Origin: Zeimonas sediminis
GTDB taxonomy: Bacteria > Pseudomonadota > Gammaproteobacteria > Burkholderiales > Burkholderiaceae_E
Length of the DNA stretch: 64,000 bases
Direction: 5' to 3'
Assembly (NCBI RefSeq): GCF_023721795.1
Contig: NZ_JAMQYE010000002.1
Span: 310,001 to 374,000, forward strand
Part shown: positions 32,975 through 42,428 of the stretch, one piece after another
Position numbering within the stretch: position 1 is the stretch's first letter
Layout: each line of letters begins with the position of its first letter
Notes under the pieces: generated by a model
Databases searched by the model: none
Told to the model about the DNA's origin: nothing
The model's input: only the letters and a program-made list of their open reading frames with translations
Program-made: the position numbers and the translations under genes

Positions 32975-35367
32975 TCATTCCCTCGTCTTCAGGACCGCTA
33001 TCAGGTCCAGGCTCCTGACCCGCCGCGCGACCAGCACTCCCGACAGCAGGGCCGCCCCGACGGCAGCCAGCGTCGCGTAAGCATAGGTCGCGCCGTCGAT
33101 CTCGAGCGGGATGCGGAACATCTCGCGCTCGAACTCGGTGGCCAGCGCGGCCGACATGCCGTAGCCCGCCAGCAGGCCGAGCGGAATCGCCGTCGCCACC
33201 AGCAATGCCTGCTCGCCCAGCAGGATGGCCAGTACCTCGCGGTTCCGGAAGCCGAGCACGCGAAGGCTGGCCAGCTCGTTGCCGCGCTCCGAGAGCGCGA
33301 TCCTGGCGCTGTTGTAGACGACGCCCAGCACGATGATCCCGGCGAAGCCGACGAGGATGCGGCTGAACACCCTGATCGCCCGGTCCAGCGAATCCTGCAC
33401 GACCGCGCGCGTGGTCTCCTTGACCTCGACGCCGGCGACCGGCGGCAGGCCCTTCAGGACCGAGAACAGATCCGCCGCGCGCGCCGGATCGACCCGCAGG
33501 TTCACGCCGGAGACGGGCGCGTCCTCGCGAAGCAGGCGCGCGAGCGCGCGGCCATCCATGTAGGCGCCCAGCCCCAGGTACTCGTCGACGATCGCCGCCA
33601 CCGGCAACTCGCGCACCTCGCGCGCGCCTTCGAGCACCTCGATCCTGGCGACGTCGCCGGGCGCCAGACCCAACAGCTCGGCCAGCTTGCGAGACAGCGC
33701 AAGGCCATCGGGCGGGATCGGGACCGGACGAAGGTCCCGGTCCAGGAGCCTGTGCAGCTCGGCATCGGGCGCGAGCCCGAGAATCTGGACCTTCTTCGCG
33801 CGATGCCCGTTGCGCAGCCACACCGGGACGGCCCGGAACCCCTCCGCGCGCAGGACGCCCGGCAGGCGCGCGACCTCGTTGAGCGCCGCGGACTCGCGGG
33901 GCTCGTGGAACGTCACGCTCACGTCGCCGCGCTGGATCAGGTCGAGCTGCACGTGCAGCAGGTGCGCCGCGCCGTCGATGCCGAAGCGACCGACGACCAT
34001 CGTTCCGACCGCGAGCGCGATCCCCACGATCGACAGCAGGGCCTTCCAGGGCCGGCGCGCGAGGTTGCGCAGGATCATCCGGAGCGCCGGGGCCACGAAG
34101 CGCGCAAGGCCGCTCCTGTCGAGCCAGCCCTCGCGGAAGCTGGCCGGCGCCTCGGGGCGCATCGCCTCGGCCGGCGGCAGGGCCAGCACGCCGCGCACCG
34201 CGCCGAGCGCGCCGATCGTTGCCGCGGCCAGGCCGATCAGCACCGTGGCGACCAGCACCGGCGGTCGAAGCTCGAAGGCGAGCCGCGGGAAGTGAAAGTA
34301 CTCGGCGTACAGGTCGGTCACGAGGCCGCCCATGTACGCGCCGAGGGCCACGCCGGCCGACGCGCCGATCGCCACGACGCAGACCGCGAACCCGAGGTAC
34401 ATCATGCCCACTCCGATGTCCGCGTATCCGAAGGCCTTCAGCAGCCCGATCTGCGCGCGCTGCATGCTGACCATGCGCGACAGCACCACGTACAGCAGGA
34501 AGGCGGCCACGCCGAGGAACAGCGCCGGGATGTAGGTCGTCATGATCTCGATCTCGCCGAACTCGTCGGCGAGGAAGCGATGCGACAACTGGTCGCGGCG
34601 CGGGTAGGCGCTCAGGCCCCCGTACGGCGCGAGCAGCCTGTCGAGCCGGTCGACGACCTCCTGCGCGGACGCGCCTTCCGCCAGCGACAGGGCGAGGTCG
34701 TTGAACGCGCCGTCCATGTCGAAGGCCGGGCCGAGGGCCTCGCGGCTCATCCACAGCACCCCGAACCGGCGGTTGTCGGGGAACACCTTGCCGGGGCCGA
34801 CCTCGTAGACGTACTCGGGCGAAAGCGCGAGCCCGACGATCGTCAGCCGGGCCCAGCGGCCGTTGAGGATCGCGCCGACCGTGTCGCCGATGCGCAGGCC
34901 GTTCGCCCGCGCGAAGGTCTCGCTGGCGATCGCCTCGCCTGCCCGGCCCGGCTCGATCCAGCGGCCGGCGCGCAGCGCCAGGTCGTTGAGCATCGGCTCT
35001 CGCCGCTCGGGGATCGAGACCAGGCGCCCGGTGGCCGGCTCGGCCAGCCCCGGCACGTCGAGCGTGACGTCGACGACCACGCGCGTGCGCACCTCGGCCA
35101 CGCCCGGGACCTCGCCGACCCGCGCGGCCAGGCCCTCGGGCGCGCGCTCGAGCCGGGCGAAGACGTCGGCGAACCGGTAGGCCGCGTAATAGTCGGCCTG
35201 CGCCACCAGCAGCGAATGGTAGGTCGCGCGCAGCGCGACGAAGGCCGAGATGCCGCAGGCGACGACCAGCGCCGCGGCCAGCACCTGCCCGCGCAGGTGC
35301 CAGAGCTCGCGCAGCACGATGCGCAGCCTCGGGCTCACCGCCAGGCGCGCGCGCTGCCGGTTCCTGC

Positions 35368-35371
<4 letters not shown>
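32975..35371 (-). CDS. FtsX/MacB-type ABC transporter permease (two FtsX domains)
   Basis: 798 residues from a GTG that overlaps the ATPase stop as GTGA (another GTG lies 3 bases earlier). N-terminal helix ([20 protein letters not shown]), a long periplasmic domain (about 50-250), three membrane helices with FtsX signature ([37 protein letters not shown]), a second unit starting at about residue 430, and a C-terminal FtsX block ([20 protein letters not shown]). The double FtsX arrangement resembles LolCE/YbjD-type permeases rather than the classic MacB fusion. Substrate unknown; lipids, peptides or envelope components are possible. Confidence 0.88.
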
Positions 35372-36144
<773 letters not shown>

Positions 36145-36289
36145 GGCGTCGGACGGATCGCCGGCCCCCGCCGGCCTGGGCCGTCCAACTTAGCAGATCG
36201 CCCCCCGCTCGGGGACTCGCCGGCGCCGCGCCTTGCGGGAAGTCAACCGAGGCCGAGCGGGGCGTCGGCCCGGCCGCGCGCGAGCCGGC

Positions 36290-37333
36290 TCAACCAGCCT
36301 TCGCCAGGTCAGCCTCGGTGGTGAACGAATCGGCGTAGAACTCGTCCTCGGGCAGGCCGCACTGCCCGACGAAATCGCGCCGCGCCGCATCGATGACCAC
36401 CGGCGCGCCGCAGGCGTAGACCTGGTGGCCGGACAAGTCCGGGAAATCCTCCATGACCGCGCGATGCACGAAGCCGCTGCGGCCCTGCCACAGGTCCTCG
36501 GCCAGCGCGTCGGACACCACCGGCACGTAGCGGAAGTGCGGCATCTCGGCAGTCCACTGCTCGCACAGCGCGTTCATGTACAGGTCCTGCGGGCGGCGGC
36601 CGCCCCAGTACAGCGTCATCGGCCGCCGGACGTCCTTGTGCCGCGCGTGCTCGATCACCGCCTTGATCGGCGCGAAGCCGGTGCCGCTGGCCAGCAGCAC
36701 GATCGGCTTGTCGCTTTCCTCGCGCAGGAAGAAGGTGCCCAGCGGCCCTTCGAGGCGCAGGATGTCACGCTCCTTGACCGCCGGCTGCGCCGCGCCGAAC
36801 AGCGCGTCGGTGAACCGGCCGCCGGGCATGTGGCGGATGTGCAGCTCGAGCTGCTCGGCCAGGTGCGGGGCGGTCGCCATCGAATAGCTGCGGCGGGCGC
36901 CGTCGCGCAGGATCAGCTCGATGTACTGGCCGGCCAGGTACTGCAGCCGCTCGTTGGCCGGCAACTGCAGCTTCACGATCGCCACGTCGGGGGCGGCGCG
37001 CTCGATCGACGCGACCCGGCAGGGCAGCTTGCGCACCGGGATGTCGCCTGCGGCCGCCACCACCCGGCTCTCGATCGTCAGGTCGCCCTGCGGCTTCGAG
37101 CAGCACATCAGCGCGTAGCCCTCGACCGCCTCGGCCGGCTTCAGCGCCTTGTCGGAATGCGGCCCCATCTCGGCCGTGCCGTCGAGCACCTTCGCCTTGC
37201 AGGAGCCGCAGGCGCCGTTCTTGCAGCCGTAGGGCAGCACGACGCCCTGGCGCAGCGCGGCGTCGAGAATGAATTCGTCGTCCTCGACGGTGAACTGGCG
37301 GCCGCTGGGCTGGACGGTGACGGTGGCGGACAT
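36290..37333 (-). CDS. Ferredoxin-type NAD(P)H flavoprotein reductase (CDP-6-deoxyglucoseen reductase-like)
   Basis: 347 residues with three domains: N-terminal plant-type [2Fe-2S] ferredoxin (Cys37, Cys42, Cys45 and Cys77 or Cys78), FAD-binding domain with RRSYSMAT, and an NAD-binding domain with ASGTGFAPIKAVIEHA. In Burkholderiales such proteins are commonly annotated CDP-6-deoxy-delta-3,4-glucoseen reductase (AscD-like). No sugar-dehydratase gene is nearby, so electron transfer to an oxygenase or other acceptor is equally plausible. The ATG at 37333 is divergent from the SDR gene (60 bases between starts). Confidence 0.9.
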   Translation of the reverse strand: MSATVTVQPSGRQFTVEDDEFILDAALRQGVVLPYGCKNGACGSCKAKVLDGTAEMGPHSDKALKPAEAVEGYALMCCSKPQGDLTIESRVVAAAGDIPVRKLPCRVASIERAAPDVAIVKLQLPANERLQYLAGQYIELILRDGARRSYSMATAPHLAEQLELHIRHMPGGRFTDALFGAAQPAVKERDILRLEGPLGTFFLREESDKPIVLLASGTGFAPIKAVIEHARHKDVRRPMTLYWGGRRPQDLYMNALCEQWTAEMPHFRYVPVVSDALAEDLWQGRSGFVHRAVMEDFPDLSGHQVYACGAPVVIDAARRDFVGQCGLPEDEFYADSFTTEADLAKAG

Positions 37334-37393
37334 GGCTTCTCGGGACCGGAACGGGCAAAGTCGCTATTATCGCCCGCTGCCCGGACGAGACCG

Positions 37394-38467
37394 ATGCGAG
37401 CCCCTGCCCCCTGCCCCGTTTCCCGCCTGCGCCGGCCGAGACTGCTCGTGGTCGGCTGCGGCGACGTCGGAATGAGGCTGCTGGGCCGGCTCGGGGCGCG
37501 GATCGCCGACCGGCAGATCTCGGTCGTGGCCGTGACCCGCGACCCCGCGCGCCGCGCCGCCGCGCGCGGATTGGGTGCCCGGACGCTGGCGATCGATCTC
37601 GACGCGCCGCTGCGCGGCCCGCGCGCGGGTACTGCGGGTCTCCGGCCCGGGGCCGCTCCCGACGCCAGGCGCCTGGGCGGCCTCGCCCGCTGGTCGATCC
37701 ACCTGGCGCCGCCGCCCGACACCGGCGAAGACGACCCGCGGCTCGGCCGCCTGATCGCCGCGCGCGGCCGGTCGGTCGCGCTGGCGCGCCGCCGCTTCGG
37801 CCGCAACGCCGAACTGCTGCCGCTGCGCGAACGCCTGCGTCCGCCGCTCGCGGCCGGCCTGCCCGGTCGCTGGACCCTGATCGGCACCACCGGCGTCTAT
37901 GGCGACTGCGGCGGCGCCGAGGTCGACGAGGCCCGGCCGGTGGCGCCGACGACGGCCCGGGCGAAGCGTCGGGTCGCAGCCGAGCGGCGGCTGCGCGGCG
38001 CGGTGCGCACGGGTCTGGTGCGCGGATCGGTCCTGCGCGTGCCCGGCATATACGCGCACGACCGGCTGCCGGTCGATCGCCTGCGTCGCGGCCTGCCGGC
38101 GCCGGTGCCCGCCGAGGACACGTACACCAACCACGTCCACGCCGAGGACCTGGCAGCGATCGCCTGGCTCGCGCTGTTTCGCGGCCGGCCGGGGCGAACG
38201 GTCAACGCGGTCGACGACTCGGACCTCAGGATGGGCGACTGGTTCGACCGGGTCGCAGACGCCTGCGGCCTGCCCCGCCCGCCGCGGCTGCCGCGCGCCG
38301 AACTGGCGCGGCAGGTGTCGCCGATGATGCTGTCCTTCATGAGCGAGTCCCGGCGGCTGTCGAACCGGCGACTGAAGCGGGAGCTCCGGGTGCGGCTGCG
38401 CTGGCCGACGGTGGACGCGGCGCTGGCCGAGGTGCGGCGGCAGCATCCGGCCGGCAAGGCGCACTGA
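37394..38467 (+). CDS. SDR/NAD-dependent epimerase-like protein
   Basis: 357 residues starting at the ATG at 37394; the frame is open upstream, but that part is antisense to the flavoprotein gene. A Rossmann fold is marked by LLVVGCGDVGMRLLGRLG (about 18-35). TLIGTTGVYGDCGG contains a Tyr typical of the extended SDR active site, and TNHVHAEDLAAIAWLALF is the C-terminal SDR block (YeeZ-like). Residues 75-130 are unusually rich in Gly, Arg and Pro for the family. Function unknown; probably an NAD(P)-binding protein of sugar or cofactor metabolism. Confidence 0.82.
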   Translation: MRAPAPCPVSRLRRPRLLVVGCGDVGMRLLGRLGARIADRQISVVAVTRDPARRAAARGLGARTLAIDLDAPLRGPRAGTAGLRPGAAPDARRLGGLARWSIHLAPPPDTGEDDPRLGRLIAARGRSVALARRRFGRNAELLPLRERLRPPLAAGLPGRWTLIGTTGVYGDCGGAEVDEARPVAPTTARAKRRVAAERRLRGAVRTGLVRGSVLRVPGIYAHDRLPVDRLRRGLPAPVPAEDTYTNHVHAEDLAAIAWLALFRGRPGRTVNAVDDSDLRMGDWFDRVADACGLPRPPRLPRAELARQVSPMMLSFMSESRRLSNRRLKRELRVRLRWPTVDAALAEVRRQHPAGKAH

Positions 38468-38513
38468 AACCCGAGCGGGGCGCCCCGTTCGGGCGAACGA
38501 CCCGAGCTGGCGC

Positions 38514-38544
38514 TTGCGCGGCGGTCGAGCGCCTCTGATATAAT
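38514..38544 (+). promoter_or_regulatory. Promoter of tRNA-Thr
   Basis: A consensus -10 TATAAT at 38539-38544, 28 bases before the tRNA, with a weak -35 TTGCGC at 38514-38519 (19-base spacer). A T-rich stretch follows the -10. Confidence 0.55.
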
Positions 38545-38572
38545 TTTTGGCTCTGCGGGTTCTCCGCGGAAC

Positions 38573-38648
38573 GCCGGTGTAGCTCAGTTGGTAGAGCAGC
38601 GCATTCGTAATGCGAAGGTCGACAGTTCGAGTCCGTCCATCGGCACCA
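38573..38648 (+). tRNA. tRNA-Thr (CGU anticodon)
   Basis: 76 bases including an encoded CCA. Acceptor stem GCCGGTG/CATCGGC (one G-U), D arm GCTC...GAGC, anticodon loop TTCGTAA with anticodon CGT (reads ACG, Thr), T arm with loop TTCGAGT, discriminator A. The anticodon arm is the same as in E. coli tRNA-Thr(CGU). The T stem GACAG/CCGTC has an A-C mismatch at the pair next to the closing G-C (52-62), which is unusual. A strong terminator follows at 38659-38690. Confidence 0.95.
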
Positions 38649-38658
38649 GTCTTCTGAA

Positions 38659-38690
38659 CGCCCGCCGGGCTTGCCCCCGGCGGGCGTTTT
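38659..38690. terminator. Rho-independent terminator after tRNA-Thr
   Basis: CGCCCGCCGGG pairs with the CCCGGCGGGCG arm around a short loop and is followed by TTTTGCTTT. It ends the tRNA transcript. The AI-2E gene converges from the other side and ends at 38709, so the hairpin may serve both strands, although the A-run on the other side is short. Confidence 0.85.
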
Positions 38691-38708
38691 GCTTTGCGGC
38701 CGCTGGGC

Positions 38709-39764
38709 TCATCGTCGCGACGCCTGGGACAGCCAGGCCTGCAGCATCGCGTGCGCGATCGCGATGACCATCGGGCCGATGAAGATGCCCACCAGCCCGA
38801 AGGCGAGCATCCCCCCGACCACCCCGCCGAAGACGAGCAGCAGCGGCAACTCGACGCCCTTGCGGATCAGCCACGGCCGCAGGAAGTTGTCGAGCGCGCT
38901 CACCAGGATGCAGACCCCGAGCAGGAAGACCGCCCAGCCCGCGGCCCCCGCCCAGAACAGCCACGCGACGGCCGGCACGAGCACGGGAAGGGGCCCCAGC
39001 TGCGCCAGCGAAAGCACGAACATCACGATCGTGAGCCCGACCGCGTGAGGCACGCCGGCGATCGCGAGGCCGGCACCACCGACCACGGCCTGCGCCACCG
39101 CCGTCACGCCGACCCCCAGGAAGATCCCGCGCACCGCCTGCGCCGACAGGTGCACCAGGGACTCGCCGTGCGCGCCGCCCAGGCGCCTGCCGACCCGCTT
39201 CAGCGCCGCGGCCATGGCCTCCCCGCGCGCGTACATGACCGCGGCCAGCACGACGACCATCAGGCTCTGCATGACCAGGACGCCGACGAGGCCCAGTTCG
39301 CCGGCCACCCACTGGATCGCATCGACCGCGTGTGGCTCGAGGACGGCGAGCAACCCCTCCGCCCCCGACGCGATCGTCTTCTCCCAGGCAGCCTCGATCC
39401 TCGGCCCGACGAAAGGCACCGCGAGCAGCCATTCCGGGGCCGGCGGCAGGCGAAAGCCGGACAGCCGCCCGACCAGGGCCACGATGTCGTCGACGTGATC
39501 CAGCAGGGCCAGCACCCCGAAGGTCAGGGGCGCGACCAGCAGTGCGAAGAGTCCGAGGGTCATCGCGCCAACCGCCGGCCATCGCCGGCCGCCCAGGCGG
39601 GCCTGCAGTCTCAGCATCAGCGGCCAGGTGGCCGCCACGATCGTTGCGGCCCAGATCGTCGGCATCAGGAACGGCTGCAACACCCAGGCGTTCAGCACGA
39701 CCATGCCAACGATGAAGAGCACGGACAGCGTGCTTCGGAACAGGTCCGCGCGCGGCTGACTCAA
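38709..39764 (-). CDS. AI-2E family transporter (YdiK-like)
   Basis: 351 residues with about eight membrane helices and the AI-2E (PF01594) architecture. The hallmark is the C-terminal block NFLRPWLIRKGVELPLLLVFGGVVGGMLAFGLVGIFIGPMVIAI. The family includes autoinducer-2 exporters and Na+/H+ or other ion antiporters, and the substrate cannot be told. The next gene upstream on the same strand (39786-40616) ends 21 bases away, so the two could be co-transcribed. Confidence 0.88.
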   Translation of the reverse strand: MSQPRADLFRSTLSVLFIVGMVVLNAWVLQPFLMPTIWAATIVAATWPLMLRLQARLGGRRWPAVGAMTLGLFALLVAPLTFGVLALLDHVDDIVALVGRLSGFRLPPAPEWLLAVPFVGPRIEAAWEKTIASGAEGLLAVLEPHAVDAIQWVAGELGLVGVLVMQSLMVVVLAAVMYARGEAMAAALKRVGRRLGGAHGESLVHLSAQAVRGIFLGVGVTAVAQAVVGGAGLAIAGVPHAVGLTIVMFVLSLAQLGPLPVLVPAVAWLFWAGAAGWAVFLLGVCILVSALDNFLRPWLIRKGVELPLLLVFGGVVGGMLAFGLVGIFIGPMVIAIAHAMLQAWLSQASRR

Positions 39765-39785
39765 GGCCGGCTCCCCGTCGACGAT

Positions 39786-40616
39786 TCAGCGCGCGGGTTC
39801 CCGCCCCACCACCGCATAGGCGCCCGCGTTCTCGCGCAGCCAGCGCACGCCGTCGTCGCTGCCCTCGCGCCCCGGGTGGAAGTCGGCGCGGAAATAACGC
39901 CGCCACTGGCCGAAGGTCTCGCGGAACAGCCCGCCCTTGCCGAACATGAAGCGCGCGGCGCTGCGCACGGTGCGCCAGCGCCACAGCTCGCCGTCGCGGC
40001 GCAGGTTGGACGCGGTCTGGCGGATCAGGTCCGCCGAGAAGTACACGGTGACGATCCACATCCAGCGCCTGCGCCAGCGCAGGTTGCCGCCCAGCGCCTG
40101 ATACAGGTCGAAGGCCATGCAGCGGTGCTCGGATTCCTCGGCCGCGTGCCAGCGCCACATCAGCGCGAACCGGGGCTCGACGCCGTCGAACACCTCGGGG
40201 TGGCGCAGCAGCCACTCGGCGAAGATCGCGGTGTAGTGCTCGTTGGCCGCCGTGATGCCCAGTGCGTGGCGCGGGTCCATCGTCATCAGCGGCTCGACGC
40301 GCCTCGCGGCGCGCGGCCCCCAGTCGTTCACGTAACCGAGCTTCTCCAGGTGGCCGTTGAACAGGCCGTGGATGCGCCGGTGCGTGGCCTCCTGGCCGAC
40401 GAAGCCCTTCACCTCGTCGTCGAAGCGGGCCCGTGCCTCGGCCGGCAAGGCCTTGTGGCCGTTGCGAACCGCGTCGATGAAGAACTGCTCGCCGACCGGG
40501 AAGCTCATCGACAGCGCGTCGAAGAAGGCGGTGCGGAACGGGTCGCCGGCGCACCAGTGGCGCGGCACCTCGGTTTCGAGGTCGATCAGCAGGCGGCGGA
40601 TGGCGAGGGTGCTCAA
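39786..40616 (-). CDS. PF10118-like metal-dependent hydrolase, ferritin-like fold
   Basis: 276 residues from a TTG at 40616 with GGAG seven bases upstream; no in-frame ATG gives the usual start (STLAIRRLLIDLETEVPRHW). Two metal-binding helices carry ANEHYTAIFAE and AAEESEHRCMAFDLY, and an EATHRRIH motif is near residue 80, consistent with a His/Glu di-metal site. Family members are annotated metal-dependent hydrolases, but the fold suggests an oxygenase-like site, and the reaction is unknown. It follows flavin reductase and LysR genes on the same strand (50 bases after the reductase). Confidence 0.8.
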   Translation of the reverse strand: MSTLAIRRLLIDLETEVPRHWCAGDPFRTAFFDALSMSFPVGEQFFIDAVRNGHKALPAEARARFDDEVKGFVGQEATHRRIHGLFNGHLEKLGYVNDWGPRAARRVEPLMTMDPRHALGITAANEHYTAIFAEWLLRHPEVFDGVEPRFALMWRWHAAEESEHRCMAFDLYQALGGNLRWRRRWMWIVTVYFSADLIRQTASNLRRDGELWRWRTVRSAARFMFGKGGLFRETFGQWRRYFRADFHPGREGSDDGVRWLRENAGAYAVVGREPAR

Positions 40617-40666
40617 TTGGAAGCTCCGGTGGCGGCGTCCATTATCGCGGGCCGGCGCGGACACGG

Positions 40667-41347
40667 CTAGCTTCGGCCCGCCTTCGCGGCTTTCTCCGCC
40701 GACCCCTCCAGCCCCGCCAGCAGCGCCCGGTTGCTGCCCGGGATCACCATCTGGAACTTGTTGTCGACGTAGGTGTAGTCGAAGTAGCCCATCCGCGCGA
40801 GCGGCTGGATCTTCAGCACGTCGACCATGCCCTTCTCGTCGATGACTTCGTCGTCGATGTGGATCGCCAGCACGCGCCCGAACACAACGTCCACGGTGCC
40901 CATCGGCGGCGCGCCCGGGAATCGCAGCGTGTTCAGGTACACGCACTCGAACTGGATCGGCGAGCCGGCCACCCGCGCCGGCCTCACCTTGCGCGAGGGC
41001 AGCTTGACCAGGCCCGCGCGCTCGAACTCGTCGACCTCGGGCGGCAACTCTTCGGCGGTGGCGTTGACCGCCTCGCGCAGCGCGTAAGTGGCCATGTTCC
41101 ACACGAACTCGCCGGTTTCCTCGGCGTTGCGAACCGAGTCCTTGCGCTGGCCGCGCGTGTCCTGGTTGGCCGAGAACATCACGATCGGCGGGTCGAAGGT
41201 CACGTTCTGGAACTGGCTGTACGGCGCCAGGTTGTGCCGGCCCTGCGAGTCCACGGTGGAGATCCAGCCGATCGGCCGCGGCACCACGCAGGACTTGAAC
41301 GGGTCGTGCGGCAGGCCGTGCGGGGTGACCCCGGGTTCGTAGTACAT
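40667..41347 (-). CDS. Flavin reductase family protein (FMN-binding split barrel)
   Basis: 226 residues. Split-barrel FMN-binding fold: SCVVPRPIGWISTVDSQGRHNLAPYSQFQNVTFDPPIVMFSAN, typical of the DIM6/NTAB-like flavin reductase family. Such proteins supply reduced flavin to monooxygenases or bind FMN themselves. The ATG at 41347 gives the family N-terminus MYYEPGVTPHG. It begins 23 bases after the LysR stop and is probably co-transcribed with it. No oxygenase component is adjacent unless the PF10118-like protein is the partner. Confidence 0.88.
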   Translation of the reverse strand: MYYEPGVTPHGLPHDPFKSCVVPRPIGWISTVDSQGRHNLAPYSQFQNVTFDPPIVMFSANQDTRGQRKDSVRNAEETGEFVWNMATYALREAVNATAEELPPEVDEFERAGLVKLPSRKVRPARVAGSPIQFECVYLNTLRFPGAPPMGTVDVVFGRVLAIHIDDEVIDEKGMVDVLKIQPLARMGYFDYTYVDNKFQMVIPGSNRALLAGLEGSAEKAAKAGRS

Positions 41348-41370
41348 CGTGCGGTCTCCTCTGGCTCGGT

Positions 41371-42276
41371 TCAGGTCCCCGGGCCGCCACGGCCGCCGGG
41401 AACTCTGCATAGTAAGCGCAGGCGCCTCGCGAACTCGACCGCCGGCGCCAGCCGCGAGGCGTCCCGGCGCCACAGCAGGCCGGCCGGCCTGACGAAGCCC
41501 GGCAGGCCGATCCTGATGCCGTGCACCCCCGAGGTCGATGCGATCGCCCGATCCGGCGCGATCGTCGGCAAGCCTTGCCGGGAAACGGTTTCGAGCAGGG
41601 CGTCGACCGACTCCATCTCGACCGCGACCCTCGGCGCGACGCCGTGCCTGGCCAGCGCCGAATCGATCAGGCGGCGAGTCGCGAACCGCTTCGACAACAG
41701 CGCAATCGCCCGCCCCTGCAACTCGGCCGCCCCGACGCGACGCCGCCCCGACAGCTCGTGTCCGTGCGCGACCGCGAGGTCGAGACGCTCCTCGAACAGG
41801 GGCTCCGCGTCGAGCTCCGCCTTCTGTGCCGGATGGAACGCCACGCCGAGATCGAGACGCCCGGCGACCAGTTCTTCCTCGACCTCCCCCGCCCGCAGCT
41901 CGAGGATCCGGACCGCGACCTTCGGATGGTCCCTGGAGAAATCGGCAACCGCCTGCGGGACCAGCGTCGTCAGAAAGGTCGGGATGACGCCGATCTCGAG
42001 CAACCCGCCCTCGAGCGACTGCAGCGACTTCAGGGCCGCGACGCCGCCGTCGAGCTCGCGAAGCGCGCGGGCTGCGTGAGCGCTGAAGGTGCGGCCGGCC
42101 TTGGTCAGCCGGACGCCCCGGCCGATCCGGTCGAACAGCGCCACGCCGAGCTCCTCCTCGAGCTGGCGGATGCCGTGCGACAGCGTGGACTGCGAAACGT
42201 GACTCCGGTCGGCGGCCCTGGACACGTGATCGAGTTCGGCCGCCGCGAGGAAGTAGCGAAGCTGGCGAAGTTCCAT
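41371..42276 (-). CDS. LysR-family transcriptional regulator
   Basis: 301 residues. N-terminal winged helix-turn-helix MELRQLRYFLAAAELDHVSRAADRSHVSQSTLSHGIRQLEEELGV, then the periplasmic-binding-like effector domain (about 90-300). LysR proteins usually activate a divergent operon; here catB-catC-Bug start 152 bases away, so it is probably their CatR/BenM/CynR-like activator, with muconate or a related acid as coinducer. The gap holds AT-rich dyads at 42348-42381. Confidence 0.93.
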   Translation of the reverse strand: MELRQLRYFLAAAELDHVSRAADRSHVSQSTLSHGIRQLEEELGVALFDRIGRGVRLTKAGRTFSAHAARALRELDGGVAALKSLQSLEGGLLEIGVIPTFLTTLVPQAVADFSRDHPKVAVRILELRAGEVEEELVAGRLDLGVAFHPAQKAELDAEPLFEERLDLAVAHGHELSGRRRVGAAELQGRAIALLSKRFATRRLIDSALARHGVAPRVAVEMESVDALLETVSRQGLPTIAPDRAIASTSGVHGIRIGLPGFVRPAGLLWRRDASRLAPAVEFARRLRLLCRVPGGRGGPGT

Positions 42277-42347
42277 ATCGATGCCCCCGGCACTGCCTTG
42301 CGCGGGCTCCCAAGGCCGGCTGGCCTGCCCGTTCGTTCGATTTTGTC

Positions 42348-42381
42348 GATTATTTCATCCTAAATTAATCATTGGATCAAT
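42348..42381. promoter_or_regulatory. AT-rich dyads between LysR and catB
   Basis: GATTA (42348-42352) and TAATC (42366-42370) are inverted around 13 bases, and ATTG-N3-CAAT follows at 42371-42381. The region is far more AT-rich than its surroundings. These are candidate operator sites for the divergent LysR regulator. Confidence 0.45.
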
Positions 42382-42428
42382 CTTTCAAAACTCCCTAAGG
42401 TTTGCTGCATGCAATCGCCAGGCAGGCC

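Noticed and set aside
38465..38496. GC hairpin after the SDR gene as a terminator
   Set aside because: Inverted repeat without a T run; not distinguishable from ordinary GC-rich DNA.
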